From: Incurvaria masculella
Taxonomy: Eukaryota > Arthropoda > Insecta > Lepidoptera > Incurvariidae
Direction: 5' to 3'
DNA length: 64,000 nucleotides
Assembly: GCA_946894095.1 (NCBI GenBank)
Contig: OX335643.1
Coordinates: forward strand, 4,451,036-4,515,035
The notes below the pieces were generated by a model that was not told the origin of the DNA, did no database searches, and worked only from the letters and a program-made list of their open reading frames with translations. Both the position numbers and the translations under genes were made by a program. This document shows positions 55,900 to 64,000 of the stretch, in pieces. Within the stretch, counting starts at the first letter, position 1, and each line of letters begins with the position of its first letter.

Positions 55900-57659
55900 G
55901 TCACATTCCTTTGAGGTGAACTACCACAATTAACATCATTTGTTCCATGTTTGTTGTTTTGCTTCCGTAACCGCGTACACAAACTGTCCGAATTGTTTGT
56001 AATGGTTACAGCTTTGAGCGTGCAATCTTATTCGGGACGCTTGTATACGCTTTTAGCAGTGTAATCGATTACAGTTCAAATCGGAACGTGCAGTAAGTGG
56101 GTTCTCCTCCGAGTTAATCGAATCCACGCGGATCTATCAATTTGTGAAGTAACTTAGTGTTTAACTACCACAAGTTTAAATAAATTAAACTCTATCAGTG
56201 TACAACTATGCATAAAAAGAATGGAAATGGGGCGCTCTTTTCCCACATATAACCATATAGCCAGTACACGGACTATGACTAAACGACTTTGATACTTCTT
56301 TTATTTTAGGTAGGTACTCACATTTAACTTGAATATAATCAAAGAGAATCTTTGGTATCATTAGGGAAATTTTAATTTAATACTGAAAAAACAAATAAAA
56401 CACCAAAACATACTCGACCAATAAAATGTATTTCGAGAAATGGGTATTTTCCGATGAACTAAGAAAATATCTTGCGTAAAAGTAAAAGTTCCTCACGAAG
56501 TTGCAGACATGATAATGTGTTATCAGTCATTTTTATCAGTGTTACTCTGTGGAACAGACAATTTAAGACATGTTTTACTTTCTTATGCCTTGAAAGTGCC
56601 TCCAACCCATTTTAACTCTAAACTCAACATAAACAGCAAAATGAAACAATTATAATTCAGAAACATGGATAAATACCAGTCACATCAGCAGTTCTTAATC
56701 GTGAACTTTTTAAATCACACTTCTAGCACCACTCCGAAATTTTGTTCATTATGAAAAAGTCAAATAGTCAAAGTAATATGAATACTCCTCCTACCTGCAT
56801 GACAGTAAAGTGCTGGTGTTACCGTCAACCAAATAATTTAGTTTCACCTGTCACCGTATCACTCTTTTGCAAAGCCTCTTAAACAGATTCATTCATTTAT
56901 TTATTTATTTATACATGCAATAATATACCCAACATTACAGCGTAATAGCCAAGGCGTTTTGCAGTTTATAGATACAGTAGGTAAAAATCTTATTTAAACT
57001 ATGCAAATATATGAGGTACACTATTTCTGGATAGGTATAGAAAGTACTCAATTATTAGAAGAAAAAATCCTTGACACAAATCTAAATAAAGATGTTTTTT
57101 AGTCGACGTACATTATGCTGAAGTCACATTAACTATTTTTATGGGAACTGAAAAAAAAACATGAATTTAAAATTACCTCTCCCGAAACAACCTGTTTAGC
57201 TAGCCATTTCGTATGTACGCATTGTTTTTGGCTCATTTACTACTAATGGGTTTTACTACTATATGATGCATTAAAACGACAGAAGTTACACAATCCAACA
57301 AATATATTTATTTTAAAACTTGTAATAGCAGTATAAATGAGTATCTAAAGTAATCTTGAAAGTAAGAACCCATGTAAGATTTTCTAAAGGATAATATTAT
57401 ATACTATACTAGACTTGGTAGCCAAATTATTGGCACTAATATAAAAAAAACAATATACAGCACAGTTGCTACATACTTAAACCTCACAAGTTATCCCAAA
57501 ATAGTTTGATGATGATTTTTTTCTGTAAACTGGTAACATTACATATAGTATTGGTAAAACAAATCATAAATAAACAAGCAGTATAACTTAAACAGTGAGC
57601 GCAAAACTATGATTGCAATGAGGCATGATAAATGACAAAGTGTGAAGTTTTTATGAAAC
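55900..57659. other. AT-rich gap
   Basis: No gene, tRNA or recognised repeat seen apart from a short TTTA run near 56897-56912. Confidence 0.4.
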
Positions 57660-58656
57660 ATTAAGCCCCGGTTGCCCGAAGAAACGGCTGAGTTAATCAA
57701 TGTTCAAACACGTCACTTTTAGTGAACCGCATAGAGTTCCTTCCATACTGTCCACACAAAGTGACGTGTTTGATCATACTTTGACGTTGATATTGATTTT
57801 TTGTTCTTTCGTGCACTCGGCCCTAAGTCGGCCATGCATCTTCATGTTTAGCATATAATAAGATGTCTACAACATTGGCGTGTACTGAGAAAATTATCAA
57901 TTAAATGTTTATAATTGCTCAAATGCATCAAAATGTACGTTCTATCTCATCCAATTCCTTCTAAATATTTTAAAAATGTAAGCAAAATGACAAAAACACT
58001 ATTGTATTGAAAGTACTTAGTACCTATCAAATTATTCACAACATCCAAATCATTGCCACACAGAAGTACCTTAGTTTGCAACCATTGTCTCCACCATTCC
58101 CTTGCTGGAAACCTAACATTAAGAACGGCCCGTAAGCTATGCTCCCCATACAAACACAGTTTACTAATCATTTGGAAACCGCTATTCCAATTAAATTGAT
58201 ATTTAATATCTAATATCAGGTAACAAATATCTATGTCTCCATGCTTTTGTTTTTTTGAAAAATCCAAACCGAATGAAATGAATGCAAAAAGAAAATCTTT
58301 ATACGAATTTTGTTTTCTCTGTGGTTTGACCCAGAATACATTTACCGGAAAAACAAAGGCATGCAGACACAGATATTTGTAGCCTAATATTAGATACCAA
58401 ATATCAAGTAAGTTGGAACAGTGGTTTTGAAATCATTAGTAAACTACGTTTGTATGGGAGGCGAAATTTTCAGGTGCTTACGGGCCGACCTTAAGGGCCG
58501 AGTGAACGAAAGGATAAAAAATCAAAATCAACGTCAACATATGATTAAACATGTCACTTTATATGGACATTATGGAAGTAACCCCATGCTGTTCACTAAA
58601 AGTGACGTGTTTGAACATTGATTAACTCAGGATTCTCTTCGTGCAATCGGGGCTAA
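57660..58656. mobile_element. composite inverted (foldback) element next to the giant zinc-finger gene
   Basis: Two palindromic MITE units, 57660-57835 and 58478-58656, face each other (ATCAATGTTCAAACACGTCA versus TGACGTGTTTGAACATTGAT). Between them a second inverted pair, 58136-58218 and 58378-58462 (CCCATACAAACACAGTTTACTAATCAT and complement), surrounds a ~160-nt centre. It ends 59 nt from the stop codon of the minus-strand gene. Confidence 0.75.
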
Positions 58657-58714
58657 ATCTTTCAACTCACAAAATATACATTTAATTACAAACATTGCGC
58701 ATTACCATTCTTCT

Positions 58715-61700
58715 TTATTCTCCTTGTCTTTTATAATTGTGCACCAGTTGAGTTTTCCATTTGATAGTATTCTCAGCAGGCTGACTCTCTTTTCGTGGCA
58801 ACAGCTCTTGTATTTTAACATTTCCATGTCCTTTAATTAAATGTTGCCAAAAACTCTCAGTTGTGGTAAATACTTGACTACAGTGCGTACAGCTATGTAC
58901 TTTTTGATGTTCCAATTGGATGTGTCTATGCAAAGATTCTTTTGAAGGCAAATATGCACTACATTCATCACATCTAAACATTTCACCCTTCATTAATTTT
59001 GGTGTTATAAATGACGCAGATGTTCTTATCTTGTCTTTTCTAGTTGAAGTTTCTTTAGAAATTATTAAAGTTTCCATTTGGGCAGTATTATTAGATGTTT
59101 GTGCACCAATTATAGGTGTATCTTCACCTGGGTTGCTATGTTTGAATTTATAATGTTGCTTCAGTTTGTCTTCAAATTTAAACACCGCACAACAGTATTG
59201 GCATCTATGTATTTTGTTTGGTTCCAATTTGTGGTCTTTTTTAATGTGGTTTAGTAACGCTGTTTTTAGGGAAAATTTTTTTGGGCACTTAAGGCATTTG
59301 TACAATCTTCTGAGAGATCTATGAATTTTTGAATGCAGCCGCAGTTCCTTATCAGATTGAAACTCTAATTCACAAATATCACATGTATGTCCAGGGTTAG
59401 TTACATGTTTCATATTAATGGGAGAACTCTTCTTTTTTTCTGCTTTGGCACCAGATGTTTCCATGTCTGTGATCAAATTTGAATCTACTGTTGCTTGGTT
59501 TATAATTTTTAAGTCATTATATATGTCATTCTTCTGTGAATTACATTTCTTGGCTTGTTTACTAGGTTTATGTACCAAATTTTTATATTCAGAAGTTTTA
59601 AAATGTTTCAATGTTGTATGCTTCATCAAGTTTCGGTTGGTTTTAAAATATTTAGAACAATATTCACATTTCAATGAACCCATATTGTGACGCTCCTTTT
59701 TGTGTTCTAACAATAAATCTTTACTTATAAATGTTATCTTACATTTTTTGCATGCAATTGGTGCTGGTGCACACCTATGACGTAAATAATCTCTTTTATT
59801 CCTAAATTGACAGCTACATGCATCACATTTATAAATTGGGTCTGTATGACGCTTTCTATTATGATTGTATAGCAAAAGGCCCGATTTGAATTTGACATTA
59901 CACGTATCACACTTATATACTTTAATTTTCTGTTTTTGATATTTTGGTCTCTTTACTATGTCTGGGGATCGGACCCTTTTTTTTGAAGTAGATTCAACTT
60001 CAACTTTTAATTCTACCTCTGGTGGACAGCCATGGGAATCGAATTCCATTTGAGTCACAAAATCTTCCCCACAAGTATCACATGTCCCTTTCTGCCATTT
60101 TCCGGATTCCGACTGCACATACATCTTGAAGTTTTCATCATGTTGCTCTTTTGTATGTATTTCGAGTGAATCTTTAAGGCTAAATCCGGCCCCACATGTC
60201 CCACACTTGTAAAGAGTTTTATCAAAATCTGTTTCATAATTTTTCTCATTATCATAGGCATGTGTTTCAGTCAAATGGTTCAGGAGAACTATTTCGTCAT
60301 AACAATTTAAACTGCAAAACTGGCAGCTATATTCTCTTGCTGAAACATTATCTGTATTCTCATGTGAAACAGATTTGTTTGGGATTTCTGAAGAAACATT
60401 TGGCGATGAACATGTAACAATATCTACATAATTAGCTACATCCATTGAATCATTTGATTCCGTTTCTAAAAACTCATTTTTGTTAGCTGGTGAATAGTCT
60501 GGCATACCAAAGTTATAGGTCGATAAAGGCACCTCATATTCTGGTAAACCTTCGGCATCATTTTTATATACTTTCTCTTCTGGCAAAGTTGAGTCGATTC
60601 CAATATTATTATTTTTTTCATTGGACTTGCAATTAGGAACCGAAAATGTAATATTTATTTTGTTTTCGTTATCCAATTTGTTTTCGTTTTTCGTATCGAT
60701 GGGCTGCAAAACCATTTTATGTTCAGAAAAGCTTTTATTGCCACTAAGAAATTGTGTGTGCTTAACCTCTGGCAACAGTTTATCTGACCCAACTGATTCT
60801 TTTGCCTGATTGACTTTTTCATTTTCTTTTAAAGGTACTGGATTAACGATTTTAACTGTTTCTTTCACAGAATCGTTATTCTGCTGATTGCCATTCAAAA
60901 TATTCACAAGATCTAATGGAGATATCATATTTTGAGTAATGTCATGGGGAAATTTGTGACCATATGATGCTTTAGCATTCACTGTGTGGTCCAATTTATT
61001 CTGCTGTACCTTCGTTTGACTGGAACCATTTGAATACATTTTCTTGAAGGATAGTTTTTCTTTCATACTTGATGTACCAACAAGATTTGGCCGTATTATC
61101 ATGTCTTTTGTAATCACGATTGCTTTCTTTAAATGTAAACTCGATAACTGGTCTTGTCCCAAATGTGTCTTTTGTGCTGCGAGAACATCTTCTTTATTAG
61201 TTTTGATTTCACATCCTTTCAATGTCATATTATAGTCTTTATCAGCAGACTTTACTGTTTTCGTTTTCGGCAAAATTATAACTCTTTTTAGTGGTGCACC
61301 CAAAAACGTTTTTTGGTCAGAGAAAGATGAAGTATTATCGACATTAGGCTCTGGTGAGTGTTGATTTAATATCATTGGATTATTATTATCACACGATGTG
61401 ACTTTCTCTATTGTATTTCTAAAATGTTGTCTTTCACTTTCTTTGTCACTGGGGTAATCGGACTTTTGATTACTGTCAGAAACAGTACAACTTTTTTGTG
61501 TTTGATGTGAGGTCTGTAAATTAATGTCAGGTTTAACTTTAATACTACAAGTAGGTTTTACTTGTTGGATATGAGATTTTTCGGCGCTACTGCCCTCTTC
61601 AGTATCATTTATACTTCTAATCTCTTGTATGAAGACATCTTGAAAAGATGGAGATTTATTTACATTTATGTTATTGGATCCAACAATGTTAAGGTTTTTA

Positions 61701-64000
61701 TGAGAAGACTCAAAAGTCTTATCATCATTAGAGATTTGGGTTTCTATCAAATTAGAATGGGCTGTCATAAAATTACAAGCTGAATCATTCCTTTGCACAG
61801 GTGCCAAGTCTTCTTGTAGAGTTGGTGGTATTTGTTTGGTATGCTCACTGCTGTTTGTCTTTGACTTTTTAGGTGATTTTTTGTGTGATAACGTTTTCTT
61901 TTTTTTTACCTCTTTGTTTTCTTCATTTCGTTCATTATCATTATCAAGAAATTTAACAGGGCTCTGGGCGATTAATGAGTTTTCATTACTGGGTGTTAAA
62001 TTTAAAGATATCTTTGAAATTATTTTCGTTTCATCTTGTTCATGCTTTCGTTTTTTGGGCAGGGATATGGTTTGCTCATTTTCAGGTTCAAACTTATTTC
62101 GCATAATTTTTATATTAGCTTCACAAATTTTAAGTTTATTTTCAGGAGACTTATCAGACTTTTTATTATTTGTAGGTTGGGTTTCTTTTAAATCAGAATG
62201 GGATGTCGTTACACTGCAAATTGAATCATTTTTTTGCACAGGTATTAAGTCTTGTACAGTTGGTAGACTTTCTTTTTTTTGCACCTCTTTCTCTACCTTA
62301 TTAGTTTCATTAACATTGTCAGACAATATAACAGAGCTTAACACCACTGAACCGTTTTCATTACTTGATGGCAAATCTAATGATGTTTTTGAAATCAAAT
62401 TTGATTCATCCTTTCCTTTTTTGGGCGGGGTGTGGGTTTTCAAATATTCAGGTTCGCATTTTCGTTTTTTAATCTCTGCTACATGATCTTTTGATGTCTT
62501 GTTAGAATGTTTAGCAGATTCATTGTTTTTATCTTTTTTATCCTTGTCAGTACACCGCACTGATGAGCTACCTTCATGACTAGGCTTATTAAGTGATATA
62601 GTCTTCAACTGTGGCGATTTATTCTTTTTGTGTTCTTTATTTTGGCTATGCTTTTGACCATCACCTTTATTAGACTTTGAAGAGCTTTTCATGTCTGCAG
62701 TTTGTGCATTGCATTGGCCAGCTTTATCATATTTCTCTTTGCAAGATAACGCATTCAGTACAGAAAGTTTAATATCTTGCACAGGAGCATGATTGTTATC
62801 TTCTAATTTGTGATGTCGTCCCTTGGAATTTCTATCATATTGTTTTATTGGGCAAATTGCATCTTGGTTAGACTGTATGGGTTTTTTATCGCCATCGTCA
62901 CAAATGTTTAAAGTGGCCGAGCCAGTGACTTTATTCTTCCCTGTAATCGTGTCTTTAACAATAGGTGATGATTTTAAATAACTTGTTTTCTTCTCGTCCT
63001 GAGAACTTGATTTGTCTTTAATAGATTTTGATATTATTGATCCATTGTTATCAGTAAAATCTGCAGATTTCTTCACTAGGAATTTGTCCATTGCATTTAA
63101 ATGTGGAATTTGAGACCCATCACCTAAAATTGTTTTAATTTGCATTCCATCAGATTTAGATTTTTTTTTGTAGCATTTCTTATCATCATCTTCACTTTTC
63201 TTGTTACGGTGCTTGGACTTCTTTGCCGCTTTGTGAACTTCTTTTAAGGAAGTAACTTCTTTATTGTTCGCTGAAGTGGATTCTTTTTCCCAACTAGATT
63301 TACTTGCTTTCATTGGTATACTTTCTTCTATCGCGTCGTTCACTCTTATTTCGTCAGTTGATATTTTTTGCAAACTTGAAGTCTTTGTGGATGGTGACTT
63401 CTCCTTCCCTTTATCTTTATGAGCCAATTTTGTAGATTTTTGGTCATTTTCATTAGATTTTTGCCTGACAGTATTTTTTATCATTTTTTCTTTTACTGGT
63501 TTGGTTATCATGTGAGTGTCGTGAGTTTTTTCAACAGCTGTGTCAATACGGCTTACATATACGGATGAAGCAGCATTTTCCATATAATCAACCCTAGTAA
63601 TGTTTACACTATTGGACATTAATTGATTATCTGGTTTTGTTGAAATCAGTTGTTCTAGAACGGACTGAACACTAGCAACTGTTGATTCAGCTGGATTTTC
63701 CATTTTGGATTTATTTCGGCTTGAACGTTGATTTTCATTAATCATCAACGACGTTTTAGCTGGTCCAGAAGGTATTGGTGTTGCTGAAGTGTCATCTTTC
63801 TCTCTCGAACCTGTTTTACCAGCATCATCGTTGGCTAAAAATGCTTCTATCTGCGCTATGGTATCAGATGAATCATCACATTCATCAAAAGAAACATTGT
63901 GATCCTTAGATAGCATAGAAGGCAAAGCATTATTCGTAGGACTCACTGCATTGAAAGCTGGCATATCTTTGCTAAAGTCTCTCACTTTAATTTTTGGTAT
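58715..64000 (-). CDS. giant C2H2 zinc-finger protein with long disordered N-terminal region (5' partial)
   Basis: The minus-strand frame is open from the window edge to TAA at 58717-58715. The reading continues upstream of GTG at 63985 (IPKIK), so the first exon or true start is outside. More than 1756 aa. The first ~1215 are Lys/Ser/Asn/Asp-rich and probably disordered, with several basic NLS-like runs and an internal duplication. Twelve C2H2-type fingers lie at about 1217-1719 (CQFCSLNCYDEIVLLNH first, CTHCSQVFTTTESFWQH last). Two of them (CDTCGEDF..., CDACSCQF...) end in HGC or HRC and are C2HC-like. Probably a nuclear factor; no family assigned. An AATAAA hexamer overlaps the stop codon. 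Confidence 0.88.
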   Translation of the reverse strand: MPKIKVRDFSKDMPAFNAVSPTNNALPSMLSKDHNVSFDECDDSSDTIAQIEAFLANDDAGKTGSREKDDTSATPIPSGPAKTSLMINENQRSSRNKSKMENPAESTVASVQSVLEQLISTKPDNQLMSNSVNITRVDYMENAASSVYVSRIDTAVEKTHDTHMITKPVKEKMIKNTVRQKSNENDQKSTKLAHKDKGKEKSPSTKTSSLQKISTDEIRVNDAIEESIPMKASKSSWEKESTSANNKEVTSLKEVHKAAKKSKHRNKKSEDDDKKCYKKKSKSDGMQIKTILGDGSQIPHLNAMDKFLVKKSADFTDNNGSIISKSIKDKSSSQDEKKTSYLKSSPIVKDTITGKNKVTGSATLNICDDGDKKPIQSNQDAICPIKQYDRNSKGRHHKLEDNNHAPVQDIKLSVLNALSCKEKYDKAGQCNAQTADMKSSSKSNKGDGQKHSQNKEHKKNKSPQLKTISLNKPSHEGSSSVRCTDKDKKDKNNESAKHSNKTSKDHVAEIKKRKCEPEYLKTHTPPKKGKDESNLISKTSLDLPSSNENGSVVLSSVILSDNVNETNKVEKEVQKKESLPTVQDLIPVQKNDSICSVTTSHSDLKETQPTNNKKSDKSPENKLKICEANIKIMRNKFEPENEQTISLPKKRKHEQDETKIISKISLNLTPSNENSLIAQSPVKFLDNDNERNEENKEVKKKKTLSHKKSPKKSKTNSSEHTKQIPPTLQEDLAPVQRNDSACNFMTAHSNLIETQISNDDKTFESSHKNLNIVGSNNINVNKSPSFQDVFIQEIRSINDTEEGSSAEKSHIQQVKPTCSIKVKPDINLQTSHQTQKSCTVSDSNQKSDYPSDKESERQHFRNTIEKVTSCDNNNPMILNQHSPEPNVDNTSSFSDQKTFLGAPLKRVIILPKTKTVKSADKDYNMTLKGCEIKTNKEDVLAAQKTHLGQDQLSSLHLKKAIVITKDMIIRPNLVGTSSMKEKLSFKKMYSNGSSQTKVQQNKLDHTVNAKASYGHKFPHDITQNMISPLDLVNILNGNQQNNDSVKETVKIVNPVPLKENEKVNQAKESVGSDKLLPEVKHTQFLSGNKSFSEHKMVLQPIDTKNENKLDNENKINITFSVPNCKSNEKNNNIGIDSTLPEEKVYKNDAEGLPEYEVPLSTYNFGMPDYSPANKNEFLETESNDSMDVANYVDIVTCSSPNVSSEIPNKSVSHENTDNVSAREYSCQFCSLNCYDEIVLLNHLTETHAYDNEKNYETDFDKTLYKCGTCGAGFSLKDSLEIHTKEQHDENFKMYVQSESGKWQKGTCDTCGEDFVTQMEFDSHGCPPEVELKVEVESTSKKRVRSPDIVKRPKYQKQKIKVYKCDTCNVKFKSGLLLYNHNRKRHTDPIYKCDACSCQFRNKRDYLRHRCAPAPIACKKCKITFISKDLLLEHKKERHNMGSLKCEYCSKYFKTNRNLMKHTTLKHFKTSEYKNLVHKPSKQAKKCNSQKNDIYNDLKIINQATVDSNLITDMETSGAKAEKKKSSPINMKHVTNPGHTCDICELEFQSDKELRLHSKIHRSLRRLYKCLKCPKKFSLKTALLNHIKKDHKLEPNKIHRCQYCCAVFKFEDKLKQHYKFKHSNPGEDTPIIGAQTSNNTAQMETLIISKETSTRKDKIRTSASFITPKLMKGEMFRCDECSAYLPSKESLHRHIQLEHQKVHSCTHCSQVFTTTESFWQHLIKGHGNVKIQELLPRKESQPAENTIKWKTQLVHNYKRQGE
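61690..62475 (-). repeat. internal duplication inside the giant zinc-finger protein
   Basis: Two diverged units, about residues 503-623 (62475-62115) and 627-765 (62105-61690), share in order CEPEYLK/FEPENEQ, LISKTSLDLPSSNEN/IISKISLNLTPSNEN, LIPVQKNDSICSV/LAPVQRNDSACNF, TSHSDLKETQ/TAHSNLIETQ and KSPENKLKI/ESSHKNLNI. The second unit has an insertion of about 20 residues (LSHKKSPKKSKTNSSEH region). Confidence 0.8.

Noticed and set aside
57947..58267. 106-aa minus-strand frame
   Set aside because: Overlaps the inverted arms of the foldback element and shows no domain.
61836..62486. 216-aa plus-strand frame, Phe/Leu/Ser-rich
   Set aside because: Antisense of the Lys/Asn/Ser-rich region of the giant zinc-finger protein; the hydrophobicity comes from complementing AAA/AAT codons.
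1..64000. CRISPR arrays, prokaryotic operons, integrated virus genes, rRNA operon
   Set aside because: No regularly spaced repeats, no operon structure and no viral proteins seen; the only rRNA similarity is the 5S-like SINE head.

Overview
The window reads as a piece of nuclear genome from a moth or butterfly (Lepidoptera). Genes are split by AT-rich introns with normal GT-AG junctions. The dispersed repeats include a sequence running from an AACCGGCCAAGTGCGAG-like start to a GGAACCCTAAA end, RTE-type LINE tails, many short inverted-repeat (MITE) elements and a SINE family with at least 15 copies. Zinc-finger and MADF-BESS regulators are abundant. I see no bacterial, viral or CRISPR content.

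Left half (1-29.8 kb): the plus strand carries the last 11 coding exons of the insect homologue of P protein / OCA2 (pink-eyed dilution; Drosophila hoepel family), a polytopic ArsB/NhaD-type transporter of intracellular membranes. The exons join in frame over 1740 nt (579 codons plus stop). The start of the gene lies left of the window. The last intron is about 14 kb and contains a complete minus-strand gene for a ZAD-like C2H2 zinc-finger protein (7 coding exons, 629 aa, 11 fingers). Decayed tandem copies of one finger exon sit beside that exon.

Middle (29.8-46 kb): P-gene 3' flank and intergenic repeats; then a minus-strand three-exon MADF-BESS (Adf1-like) regulator of 401 aa; then a plus-strand, apparently intronless VPS37A (ESCRT-I subunit, 315 aa).

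Right (46-64 kb): a plus-strand 552-aa protein that is almost entirely C2H2 fingers with an acidic SUMO-motif tail; a transposon-rich gap; and the 3' part of a minus-strand gene encoding more than 1756 aa, with a long disordered Lys/Ser/Asn-rich region and 12 C-terminal fingers. That gene runs off the right edge.

Nothing suggests that the genes form one pathway: a pigment-organelle transporter and an endosomal sorting subunit lie among four likely DNA-binding regulators. The most unusual content is in the repeats. One SINE family occurs with two different polymerase III heads, 5S rRNA-like and tRNA-like, on the same tail. One 5S-headed copy sits inside a palindromic MITE. Other items are a finger-exon duplication array, an inverted composite element at the 3' end of the giant zinc-finger gene, and an internal duplication in that protein. 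All family assignments are by eye, without database searches.
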